A stretch of DNA of 64,000 bases from VRUE01 sp963770315 (GTDB lineage Bacteria > Actinomycetota > Thermoleophilia > Solirubrobacterales > 70-9): positions 2,418,001 through 2,482,000 of the forward strand of contig CAVYPC010000002.1 of the NCBI GenBank assembly GCA_963770315.1. Direction: 5' to 3'. Shown here in pieces: positions 33,844-41,488 of the stretch. The notes beneath the pieces are model-generated. The model searched no databases, was not told the DNA's origin, and saw only the letters and a program-made list of their open reading frames with translations. How positions within the stretch are numbered: the stretch's first letter is position 1; every line of letters starts with the position of its first letter. Made by a program: the position numbers and the translations under genes.

Positions 33844-34045
33844 ATGGACTCCTTTGGAATCGATCTGGCAATGCGTCGCTGCCAGCCCGGACGCCTCTCC
33901 GCCAAACGGCGGGTTGGTCTTCTCACCCAAGCGGGAACCGGGCCTAGCGCCGGTGAAAGCCGCCGGGGTCCGGGCTGGCAGCTACTGCTCTCCGCTACCC
34001 CCGAGCCCGAGGAGGAAAACCGGGGAAGCCTCGGGGTGGATCGGG

Positions 34046-35605
34046 CTAGGGGCGTCTGTGGTGCTTCACCACACAGCTGACCCTGTGCCTCCCACCGCGG
34101 TGGCGGACCCGGCAGGCGATGCTGGCGTTCTTGCCGGGTCGACCGCGATGGCCGTGCTTCCCGCGCTTCCCGCGATTGCCCTGCGTGCCGGCCGGACCCG
34201 ACGGGCCGGCGGGGCCGGCGAGCGCCGTCGTCGCCTGGGTGCCGGCGGGGGCGATGCCCATGCGCAGCGAGACGACGTCGCCGAAGGCAACCGGCTGCTC
34301 GCCGGCGATCGCCTGGGGGCCGCGATCGAGGCGCAACAGCCACGATTCGTCCGCGTTAGGCGGCGAGACGCCGTCGATCGCCGTTACCCTCCCCGCCGTC
34401 ACCTCAACCGAGTCGACGCAGCCAGCGGGCGAGGCGGTCGTCTTCGCCGCTTCGAGCAGCGCGATCAACGACGCCCCCGCCGCAGCGGTGACCTTGCAGA
34501 CCCTGACCCCGTGCGTGCCGAGATCGAGGGCGAGGGTATGCGGCACCGGCGTCCCCGCCGCGACGCTCGGCGGCGCCCTGAAGCTCGGCGGAGTGGCGGT
34601 GAAGACAGCCCCGGAGATCGCCCGCAACGCATCCTGGCTCGAGTAGAGAGCGGGAAAGCCGAAGTATTCGAAGCTGCCTTTGTCGGGCCCGGTGGGGGCT
34701 TGCAACGAGAGCAGGTAGTCGATCGGGGTCTTGCCCGCCGACGTCGTCCATTCGGCGGATTGGGGATCGATGCCGCAGGCGCTCAGCCCGCTCACCGCCC
34801 ATGCGTTCGTGTCGGCGTTGGGCCCTCCATACGGATATTCGAAGCCACCGTTTTCGGTGGCGTTTTCCGCCAGCGCCCGCTGGAGGAATTCGACCCCCTC
34901 CGCCACCTGGGTGTCATAAGCCGGTACTCCCCCTTCGCAGAAGGCCGCTATCGCCGCGCCGGTCATTTCGGCGGTGCTGGGCGTCGCCCGTGCGGCAGGC
35001 GTCGTCGCCGGGCCGAATTCCCAGCCGCCGTCGTCGTGCTGGTTGCGGCGCAGGTAGGAGACGGCCGGCTGCAGCGCCCAGTTCGGCAACGACGTATGCG
35101 TCAGGGCGAGGATCGCGAACGCGGTCCCGTTGGAGCTGGGAGCGTCGAAGCTGCCGGTGGTCGGGTTCCACAGCGCCGCGATCTGGGCCGGCATGTTCGA
35201 GGCGGCGGAGAGGCGGGCTGGATCGAGGCCGGCGGCGTAGCTGACGAGCGTCGCCCGCTCGTATTCGGTGACCGGCATGGGGAACGGCCCCGTGCCAGGC
35301 GGTTCGATCCATTCGCCGCTGGTGTATTCGTCGAGCAGGTGGTCCTGCAGGCTCGGGTCGCCGGGGGACACACGGACGCTGGCGGCATCGACGCCGGCTG
35401 CCGCCAGGGCGGTAGCCGACCAATCGCCACCGAAGCCCGGAATCTGCCCGGTCGGTTCCTGCTGTTTCTCGATCCACTGCACCGCGTTTGCCTTCGCGGC
35501 TTCCACTTCTGAGGGCGTGGCCGCCGCGGCAGCGGCCGGCAGCACAGCTAGGAGGACCAGGGGCAGGCAGGCCAGCACCCTGGGCCGGGGGAATGCGAAT
35601 CGCAT
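34046..35605 (-). CDS. Secreted transcobalamin-like protein with collagen-like tail
   Basis: 519 residues from ATG 35603-35605 (AAGGAG upstream). Signal peptide 1-29 (LACLPLVLLAVLPAAAAAAT). Residues about 31-340 are alpha-toroid repeats of the terpene-cyclase/transcobalamin type (AVQWIEKQQEPTGQIPGFGG, YLRRNQHDDGGWEFGP, LQRALAENATENGGFEYPYG). Residues about 365-460 resemble the DUF4430/transcobalamin beta domain (GASLIALLEAAKT, VTAIDGVSPPNADESWLLRL). About ten G-x-y triplets (GPAGPSGPAGTQGNRGKRGK...) and a basic tail with two cysteines follow. A cobalamin riboswitch in its leader supports a B12 role. The domain order matches animal intrinsic factor; the B12-binding function is inference. Confidence 0.8.
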   Translation of the reverse strand: MRFAFPRPRVLACLPLVLLAVLPAAAAAATPSEVEAAKANAVQWIEKQQEPTGQIPGFGGDWSATALAAAGVDAASVRVSPGDPSLQDHLLDEYTSGEWIEPPGTGPFPMPVTEYERATLVSYAAGLDPARLSAASNMPAQIAALWNPTTGSFDAPSSNGTAFAILALTHTSLPNWALQPAVSYLRRNQHDDGGWEFGPATTPAARATPSTAEMTGAAIAAFCEGGVPAYDTQVAEGVEFLQRALAENATENGGFEYPYGGPNADTNAWAVSGLSACGIDPQSAEWTTSAGKTPIDYLLSLQAPTGPDKGSFEYFGFPALYSSQDALRAISGAVFTATPPSFRAPPSVAAGTPVPHTLALDLGTHGVRVCKVTAAAGASLIALLEAAKTTASPAGCVDSVEVTAGRVTAIDGVSPPNADESWLLRLDRGPQAIAGEQPVAFGDVVSLRMGIAPAGTQATTALAGPAGPSGPAGTQGNRGKRGKHGHRGRPGKNASIACRVRHRGGRHRVSCVVKHHRRP

Positions 35606-35694
35606 CGATAGCTCCTTCTGTAAGGGGCGGCGACACGTCGGCGCACGCTGAGCGCTGAGAGTGATCGGCTGCCCGAAAACGCGGGACGTACTCC

Positions 35695-35868
35695 TCACGC
35701 ACGAGTGTTCGGGCTCGGGATCAACCTCCCGGATCTCCTTCCCAAGCCGCTCGGGCTCAGTGGAACCGCGATCCGATCGTCTCCCACACCGCTGCGCGTC
35801 AGCTCCGGATTCGCACCGGATTCCTCGGCCACGTGAGCGACGCAACCGTAGCGGATCGAAAGCCCCTT
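35695..35868 (-). promoter_or_regulatory. Cobalamin riboswitch controlling the transcobalamin-like gene
   Basis: On the minus strand the leader of the 34046-35605 gene has the cobalamin-aptamer landmarks in order: TACGGTTGCG, GAGGAATCCGGTGCGAATCC, GGAGCTGACGCGCAGCGGTG, CCACTGAG, TTGGGAAGG and a degenerate B12-box-like end (CGAGCCCGAACACTC). It is less canonical than its divergent neighbour, with a weaker 3' box. About 90 nt separate it from the start codon. Confidence 0.75.
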
Positions 35869-35889
35869 CGGCGGAGCGGTCGGATACGC

Positions 35890-36053
35890 TGACCGGCACC
35901 AGAAAAGGGATCGGTGGACAGGGAAGCCGGTGAGAGACCGGCGCGGACCCGCCACTGTGACCGAGCGAGAAGCCCGCCGCACGCCATGCGGCAGCCACTG
36001 GCCACCCGGCCGGGAAGGCGCGACGGGAAGGCTCGGGAGCCAGGAGACCTCCT
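35890..36053 (+). promoter_or_regulatory. Cobalamin riboswitch controlling the B12-uptake-like operon
   Basis: Strong match to the class I aptamer: GGGAAGCCGGTGAGAGACCG, GCGCGGACCCGCCACTGTGA, GCAGCCACTGG, GGGAAGGC and the B12 box GAGCCAGGAGACCT (ending about 36050). The first gene starts 45 nt later. It lies back to back with the minus-strand cobalamin riboswitch; the two 5' ends are within about 25 nt. Expression is expected to fall when cobalamin is plentiful. Confidence 0.93.
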
Positions 36054-36097
36054 TCCGATCCGCAACGTCGACTGCCCTCGCGGAAAGGGGCCAAGGC

Positions 36098-37435
36098 ATG
36101 CGTGCTGTCATCGCGGCGTTCTCTGCCGCATTTCTAGTCGCCGCGCTCGCGGTCCCCTGCGCCACCGCGGCCACGACCGAAGTCGAGGTGCGGATCGAGG
36201 GCAAGAGCGAAACCCTCTTCGAAGGACCGATCCTGGCCGAACCGCACGGCGTCAGAGCGTCCTCGGACCCGATCGCGCCGAAGATCAGGCGCTGTGACTC
36301 GACCAATCCGCTGAACCCCGAAGGGGCCTCCCTCCCGGCCCCCACGCCGACCGCGGTCTCGGCCGACGCCATGTCGCTGATCGGGGAAACCTTCGATGGC
36401 AGGTACTACGACGAGCTCGAAGACTATTTCCTCACTCGCTGGGGTCCGGACTCACAGAACCTGGGCACCTCCTCCTACTGGGGGTTACTCGTCAACAACG
36501 TCTTCACCGCCGTCGGCGGCTGCCAGTACCCGCTCGACGCCGGCGACGAAGTCCTCTGGGTCTACGACGCCTTCAGGAACCGCCCGACCCTTGCCCTCTT
36601 CCCCCAGTCCCCCCACTACGACTCGGGACCACGGCCGCTGTTCGTGAAAAACGCGCCGCTGACCTTCCCGGTCGAAGTCGTCTCCTACGCCGACGGCGGC
36701 GAGAGCAAACCGCCAGCCGGCCCGGCGCGCCCGGACTCGCCCGGCTTCCCCGGCGCCAAGGTCGCCCCGGTGCTGACCAGCTCGAAAGGGTTCCAGAGAG
36801 TCGAAACGACGAGCGGGGCCACCGTGACCACCGACTCCGCCGGCAAGGCAAGCGTCGTCTTCACCACGCCGGGATGGCACCGGATCAAGGCGACGATCGG
36901 GGCTCCCGGAATCGAAAGCGTGATCCGCTCGAACCGGCTCGACGTCTGCGTGCCGGGCGGCGCCGGCACCCCGCTCGAAGGGGCCGGCGACTGCGGCGAG
37001 TTGCCCGCTGCCGACCAGGCCCGGACACCCGACCCAACCCGGGGCGAAATCGAAGAGCCCCGGCGGCGGTCCCCCGCCCCCAAGCCCGGGAGCGGCCAGA
37101 GCAATCCCCCGCCCGCCGCCATCGCCGCGGCGATCCGCGTCACCGCTCCCCGTCTCGACCGCAGGAAGATCGGCCGGGGCCGGCTGGGGGTGAGCTGGCA
37201 GGTGCTCGATCCCGGGCCGGGGGTCAAAGGGTGGCTGATCTCCTCCCGAACGCTGGGCCGTAAAAGCGCCGCCTACGTGACCAAGGCCAGCGGCGCCCGC
37301 ACCACCTCGGCGACGCTCCGCTTGCCAAGGGGGCATTCCTACCGGCTCCGGTTCACGATCACCGACCTCCTCGGCCGCAGCTCCACCGCCGAGCTCGGCA
37401 AGGTCACGGTTCCCCCCGATGCGCGCCGGCGCTGA
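36098..37435 (+). CDS. Secreted DUF4430 (transcobalamin beta-domain-like) protein
   Basis: 445 residues. Signal peptide 1-24 (MRAVIAAFSAAFLVAALAVP). The region 25-170 has DUF4430 character: VEVRIEGKSETLFEGPI, the DAMSLIGETFDGRYY helix, SYWGLLVNNVFTAVGGC and LDAGDEVLWVYD. A second beta-rich domain follows (about 190-290: PVEVVSYADGG, VTTDSAGKASVVFTTPGWHR). After a Pro-rich linker (VPGGAG to PKPGSGQSNPPP) comes a C-terminal Ig-like domain. No anchor is visible. It is the first gene after the cobalamin riboswitch and overlaps the next by 17 nt. It supplies the beta domain that the next protein lacks. Confidence 0.8.
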   Translation: MRAVIAAFSAAFLVAALAVPCATAATTEVEVRIEGKSETLFEGPILAEPHGVRASSDPIAPKIRRCDSTNPLNPEGASLPAPTPTAVSADAMSLIGETFDGRYYDELEDYFLTRWGPDSQNLGTSSYWGLLVNNVFTAVGGCQYPLDAGDEVLWVYDAFRNRPTLALFPQSPHYDSGPRPLFVKNAPLTFPVEVVSYADGGESKPPAGPARPDSPGFPGAKVAPVLTSSKGFQRVETTSGATVTTDSAGKASVVFTTPGWHRIKATIGAPGIESVIRSNRLDVCVPGGAGTPLEGAGDCGELPAADQARTPDPTRGEIEEPRRRSPAPKPGSGQSNPPPAAIAAAIRVTAPRLDRRKIGRGRLGVSWQVLDPGPGVKGWLISSRTLGRKSAAYVTKASGARTTSATLRLPRGHSYRLRFTITDLLGRSSTAELGKVTVPPDARRR

Positions 37436-39131
37436 GCCTCGGGCACTGAAGCGCGTCGCCCTGGCGGCGCTCGCGCTGGCGCTCTGCGGGGCGCTGTCGG
37501 CATCGGCGCTCGGTGAGGCACCGAACGCGAAACGCAAAGCGCTGCTCGACAGCACCGTCAGGTTCCTGCAGGACAGCCAGCAGCAGAGCGGTGGCTTCGC
37601 CGGGGCCGGCGAACCGAGCCAGGGCACCAGCGCCTGGGTGGCCCTGGCGCTGGCGGCCGCCGGAATCAATCCCCGCAACCAGGCCAAGTCCTGCGGCACC
37701 GATGCCTATACCTACCTTGTCACGCACTTCCAAGAAGCCACGGGAGAGGAAATCGCCGCCGAAGGGCAGATCGCGACGACCGCCTTCGAGCGCGAACTGA
37801 TGGTCGTCAACGCCTCCGGCACCGACCCGCACGACTTCGCCGGCTTCGACCTCGTGCGGGAGATCCTCGACCGACAGCTCCCTGGTGGCTCCTTCCCCTT
37901 TGTCCCCGGGGGCGAACCACAGATCAACACGACGGTCTTCGCGATCCTCGCCCTCAGCCCGGTCGCGGAGCCGGCGACCCACGAAGCGATCGCCGCCGCC
38001 GCCGAATGGCTGCTCGACCAGCAGAAGGACGACGGAGGCTGGCACTGGGATACCCAGGCGACTGCGAGCGAAGTCGACATGACCGGGGCCGCGATCGAGG
38101 CGCTGAGCGCGGCGGGGGCGCTGAGCGACCCGGCCGAGGCAGCCGCCTTCGAGGGCGCGCAGCAGCAGGGGTTCGAATACCTCGAAGGCGCCCAGCTCCC
38201 CGACGGCGGCTTCCCGGCGCTGCCGGCCAACCAGGGAGAGTCCAACGTCGCCTCCACCGCCTGGGCCGTGCAGGGAATCTGGTCGGCCGGCGGCAACCCG
38301 GAAACCTGGCGCACCGGTTCGGGGCAGGCGACCGAAGAACCGCTCGACTACATGGAATCGATGCAGCAGCCCGACGGGCACATCCGCTGGTCGGAGAGCA
38401 GCGACCTCAACGGCATCTGGATGACCGCCTACGTCGCTCCCGCGTTCGCCGGCCAGGCGCTGCCGATCCCCGAAGCGACCTTCTCCAGCGCCAGCCTGCC
38501 GCCCTGCGAAAACGGAGACGGCGAGGATGCCGGGGTGATCGCCGGGGGCGGAGGCAAGGGCGCGCCGCTCTTCAGCCGCCCGAAGCCGCAAAGCAGGGGC
38601 AGGACCCCCGGCGGGGCGCGGATCGTCCGCAACGAGGGCCTTCGTCCGCGCAACCACGGCAAAAGCAGGCGGGGGACCAACACCAAGCCGCCGACCGGCA
38701 CCGAGACCGCCGAACCGAGCGGGGACGAAGGAGGGCGGGAAAGCGAGGCGACCGCCGTTTCCTCCGCGACCGGCCCCGGGGCCGGGGACGGGCCCGGAGG
38801 GCATAGCGCCAGCAAAGGGGGGGGCAACCATGCCGACGCACAGTCGAGCTCGAGCGACGCGGGGGATAGCCCGCCGCTGTCGGCGGCGCTGCGCGAGGCG
38901 GCCCAGGACGCGGCAGAGGGAAGCGGGGGGAGCGAGGTGAGCGGCGTCGTGATCGGCGACGTCAGCTCTTCGCGGGGCGGCGAGCTCGCCTTCGGCGCCC
39001 CCGGACTGCACAGCGCCGCGAGCGGATCCGAGCGGGATCGATGGGTCGCCGTGGGGATCGGCGCCGCGGCGCTGCTGCTGGCACTGGGCGGGGCGCAGTG
39101 GGAGCGCCGCCGCCAGGAGGTTCTGCTGTGA
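37419..39131 (+). CDS. Membrane-anchored alpha-toroid (terpene-cyclase-like repeat) protein
   Basis: 570 residues. Signal peptide within 1-33 (VALAALALALCGALSASALG). Toroid repeats cover about 38-360: VRFLQDSQQQSGGFAGAG, AAAEWLLDQQKDDGGWHWD, FEYLEGAQLPDGGFPAL and MESMQQPDGHIRWSE, with the Q-x-DGG/GF pattern of squalene-cyclase-fold and transcobalamin alpha domains. It lacks the acid-base DxDD motif of cyclases, so an enzyme role is unlikely. A disordered Ser/Gly/Glu-rich stalk (about 370-540) ends in one membrane helix (WVAVGIGAAALLLALGG) with a basic tail, so the toroid is displayed outside. Confidence 0.82.
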   Translation: MRAGAEPRALKRVALAALALALCGALSASALGEAPNAKRKALLDSTVRFLQDSQQQSGGFAGAGEPSQGTSAWVALALAAAGINPRNQAKSCGTDAYTYLVTHFQEATGEEIAAEGQIATTAFERELMVVNASGTDPHDFAGFDLVREILDRQLPGGSFPFVPGGEPQINTTVFAILALSPVAEPATHEAIAAAAEWLLDQQKDDGGWHWDTQATASEVDMTGAAIEALSAAGALSDPAEAAAFEGAQQQGFEYLEGAQLPDGGFPALPANQGESNVASTAWAVQGIWSAGGNPETWRTGSGQATEEPLDYMESMQQPDGHIRWSESSDLNGIWMTAYVAPAFAGQALPIPEATFSSASLPPCENGDGEDAGVIAGGGGKGAPLFSRPKPQSRGRTPGGARIVRNEGLRPRNHGKSRRGTNTKPPTGTETAEPSGDEGGRESEATAVSSATGPGAGDGPGGHSASKGGGNHADAQSSSSDAGDSPPLSAALREAAQDAAEGSGGSEVSGVVIGDVSSSRGGELAFGAPGLHSAASGSERDRWVAVGIGAAALLLALGGAQWERRRQEVLL

Positions 39132-39805
39132 TCGGCGCAATCGATCTCGGCGACGGCCTGGCCGAGATCGCGACGGCGCTGCAGGTCCCGGTCCTGATCG
39201 CGGCGATCGGGGTCCTGCTGCTCTGCGCGCTCGAGCTCGGCCGTTTCGCGGCCGAGTACTGGCGCCGCCGGGTACGCTGCCGCGGCTTCGATTTGCGCGA
39301 GCTGGCCGAACGGGCGATCGCCGAACCCCAGCAAGCCGCCTACTACGCATCGCTGGCGCCCGGCGCGATCGCCGCCAGGGCGCTGGTCGAGATTGCCACC
39401 CACCGGGGCGCCGATCGGGCCCGGGCCGCCGAGCACGCGCTCGCCCGCTACGAGCTGGAAGTGCAGCGGCGGCTTGACCGCACGCGACTGCTCGTCCGCG
39501 CCGGACCGGCGATCGGGCTGATGGGAACCCTGATCCCGCTCGCCCCCGGGCTGGCGGCGCTCGGCGACGGCGACGTCGGCGCCCTGGCGGAAAATCTGCG
39601 CGACGCCTTCGGCGCGACCGTCGTCGGCCTCCTGGTCGGCACCGTCGCCTTCGCCCTCACCCTGGCCCGCACGCGGATGTACACGGAGGATCTGGCGGCT
39701 CTCGAGCAGGGCGCCGAGCGCTATTTCCCTGCCGCCTCTTCCCCGCCCGCCGCGGTCCACCCGCCCTTCGCCGCCAGCCCGCCGGCGGGGAGGGCGGGGG
39801 CATGA
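39128..39805 (+). CDS. MotA/TolQ/ExbB-family proton channel protein
   Basis: 225 residues from GTG 39128, overlapping the toroid gene by 4 nt. Three hydrophobic segments: about 18-40 (VPVLIAAIGVLLLCALELG), 122-145 and 160-185. The family core RAGPAIGLMGTLIPLAPGLAAL then AENLRDAFGATVVGLLVGTV is clear. In ExbB/TolQ/MotA this forms the channel that turns proton flow into movement of a partner. It is coupled by 4 nt to the DUF2149 gene, which resembles an ExbD-like partner in size and layout. Confidence 0.88.
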   Translation: MIGAIDLGDGLAEIATALQVPVLIAAIGVLLLCALELGRFAAEYWRRRVRCRGFDLRELAERAIAEPQQAAYYASLAPGAIAARALVEIATHRGADRARAAEHALARYELEVQRRLDRTRLLVRAGPAIGLMGTLIPLAPGLAALGDGDVGALAENLRDAFGATVVGLLVGTVAFALTLARTRMYTEDLAALEQGAERYFPAASSPPAAVHPPFAASPPAGRAGA

Positions 39806-40113
39806 GCCGGGTCGGACTGGGCCGCCACGGCCTGATCGAGGAGAACGCGGGCGACCCGCTCGACGGGCTCGTCAACCTCTTCGACATCGGCATGATCCTC
39901 GCCGTCGCCTTCCTGATCGCCGGGCTCAGCCTCAACCTGAGCGCCAAGAGCGGCAAGATCGAACGGCCCAACGCGACCGCGGGGACCGAACAGGTGCTGC
40001 CGAGCCCGGCCGGAGCCCCGAGGGCGCAGGGGCGCGGCCAGCCGGTCGGCCAGGTCTACCGCCTTCCCGATGGGAGGCTCGTCTACGTGAGGGGGGGACA
40101 TGCACCGCGGTAA
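39802..40113 (+). CDS. DUF2149 small membrane protein (ExbD-like partner?)
   Basis: 103 residues, ATGA overlap with the proton-channel gene. The start DPLDGLVNLFDIGMILAVAF is the DUF2149 signature: one membrane helix with an aspartate before it. The end VYRLPDGRLVYVRGG is also typical. One N-terminal helix and a soluble tail match the ExbD/TolR plan. It ends the cobalamin-riboswitch operon. Confidence 0.85.
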   Translation: MSRVGLGRHGLIEENAGDPLDGLVNLFDIGMILAVAFLIAGLSLNLSAKSGKIERPNATAGTEQVLPSPAGAPRAQGRGQPVGQVYRLPDGRLVYVRGGHAPR

Positions 40114-40333
40114 GGGGCGTGACGCGCCCTCGGCTTAACCTCTTCGAAGGTGCTACCGCGTCACGAGGATCGTCACCGTGCGGGTGGCGGTCCTTGTCGT
40201 AGAAGGTCGTGCCCTGCGGGCTGCCGCCGGCAGCCGACGACATGTGAACGAGATGAGGTCATGGTGTAACCAGCTTGTTTCGACGGGAGTGTCATCCTCG
40301 TGTTGGTAGAGAACCCGAGCGAAGGAGGGCGAG
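40114..40333. other. Intergenic region after the B12 operon
   Basis: 220 nt without a gene. GGGCG/CGCCC around 40117-40131 can form a short hairpin just after the operon's last stop and may act as terminator. A strong AAGGAGG precedes the next start. Confidence 0.45.
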
Positions 40334-40630
40334 ATGTATGCACGAGTGGCAATGTTCAAGGGCGGCGACGGAGCAAAGGCCGCCGCCGAGATCAGCGCTC
40401 AGAACGAGGCTCAGGGTGGACCGCCGCCAGGGCTCCCGGCCAAGAAGCTCCTGATCCTCAACGACGCCGAGGGCGAAAAGGCGCTGGCGATCGCCTTCTT
40501 CGAGAGCGAGGAGGACTACCGCCAGGGGGACGAGACGCTGAACTCGATGTCGCCTCCGAGCGGAGACAACAACATGGGCGAGCGCACCGCTGTGGAGAAG
40601 TTCGAGGTGGTGCTGGAGCTGGAGACCTGA
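40334..40630 (+). CDS. Small protein of the dimeric alpha-beta barrel type
   Basis: 98 residues with an excellent AAGGAGG ribosome site. MYARVAMFKGGDGAKAAAEI, LPAKKLLILNDAEGEKALAI and FFESEEDYRQGDETLNSM fit the ferredoxin-like ABM/YdhR fold: strand, helix, two strands, helix, then a final strand (EKFEVVLELE). Such proteins are often monooxygenases or stress proteins; I cannot name a substrate. Confidence 0.75.
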   Translation: MYARVAMFKGGDGAKAAAEISAQNEAQGGPPPGLPAKKLLILNDAEGEKALAIAFFESEEDYRQGDETLNSMSPPSGDNNMGERTAVEKFEVVLELET

Positions 40631-40656
40631 GCCGGGGTCGAGCCGACCGCTTGGAG

Positions 40657-41388
40657 ATGAAGGTCGAGATGCTCAATGTCGGCTGGTTCACCGCTGCCGC
40701 GGGCATCTGGCGCCGGGACGACGACCTCGATCGGCAGGTCCGCTTCCCCGTCCCGGCCTACCTGATCGAGACCGCCGAGGAGCGGATCCTCGTCGACACG
40801 GGCCTGCACCCGGGCGCGGTCGACGACGCGCCACGCCATTACGGCAACCCCGACGCGCTCGGCATGTTCGGGCTGGAGCTCGATGCGAGCGTCTGCGAGC
40901 AGGTCGACCTGACCACGGTCACCAAGGTCGTGATGACGCACCTGCACTTCGATCACGCCGGGGGGCTGGCGCTCCTGCCGCCCTCGGTTCCGGTCGTGGT
41001 GCAGCGACGCGAGTGGGAGGCGGGCCACGACGCCGCCGCGATCGCCAAGAACTTCTACCTGCCGCTCGACTACGGCACGGTCAGCGAGCAGGTCGTGCTC
41101 GTCGACGGGGACCACGACCTGCTCGGGGACGGGTCGATCCAGCTGCTGTCGACGCCCGGCCACACGCCCGGCCATCAATCGGTCCGCGTCGGCGAGCGGC
41201 TCGTCCTCGGCGCCGACGTCAGCCACTACGCGTCCGGCCTCGACGACCACCGCTTTCCGGTGTTCGCCGACGACCACACTGCCCAGGCGGCGTCGGCCGA
41301 ACGCCTGCGCGCCCTCCGCGACGCGGGTGCCGCGGTCCGCCCTGGACATGACCCCGCTGTTCTGGCTCCCGGCCCCGTGCCGGTGTGA
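40657..41388 (+). CDS. Metallo-beta-lactamase-fold hydrolase, lactonase-like
   Basis: 243 residues. PVPAYLIETAEERILVDTGL, then THLHFDHAGGLALL (H-x-H-x-D-H), STPGHTPGHQSV (third His), GADVSHYA (bridging Asp) and RPGHDP (last His) match the AHL-lactonase branch (AttM/AiiA type). No signal peptide. It may open a lactone, but the substrate is not certain. ATG 40657 is preferred; 40669 is possible. Confidence 0.85.
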   Translation: MKVEMLNVGWFTAAAGIWRRDDDLDRQVRFPVPAYLIETAEERILVDTGLHPGAVDDAPRHYGNPDALGMFGLELDASVCEQVDLTTVTKVVMTHLHFDHAGGLALLPPSVPVVVQRREWEAGHDAAAIAKNFYLPLDYGTVSEQVVLVDGDHDLLGDGSIQLLSTPGHTPGHQSVRVGERLVLGADVSHYASGLDDHRFPVFADDHTAQAASAERLRALRDAGAAVRPGHDPAVLAPGPVPV

Positions 41389-41425
41389 CCGGGCAGCTGC
41401 TTGGCCAGCATTCCATCCGGCGTAA

Positions 41426-41441
41426 CATGAAAATGTTCATG
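41426..41441. promoter_or_regulatory. Palindromic operator-like site
   Basis: CATGAA-AATG-TTCATG: perfect 6-bp arms with a 4-nt spacer, 48 bp before the first gene of the TIGR04255-HTH-RES operon. A good candidate for autoregulation by the HTH antitoxin, which is inference. Confidence 0.55.
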
Positions 41442-41488
41442 AAATTCAGGCGTGCCAGCCTGCGCCGACGACCGAGGAGGAAACGACC

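Noticed and set aside
37419..39131. Squalene-hopene cyclase or prenyltransferase enzyme
   Set aside because: Toroid repeats are present but the DxDD catalytic motif is missing, and the protein is secreted, membrane-anchored and under a cobalamin riboswitch.
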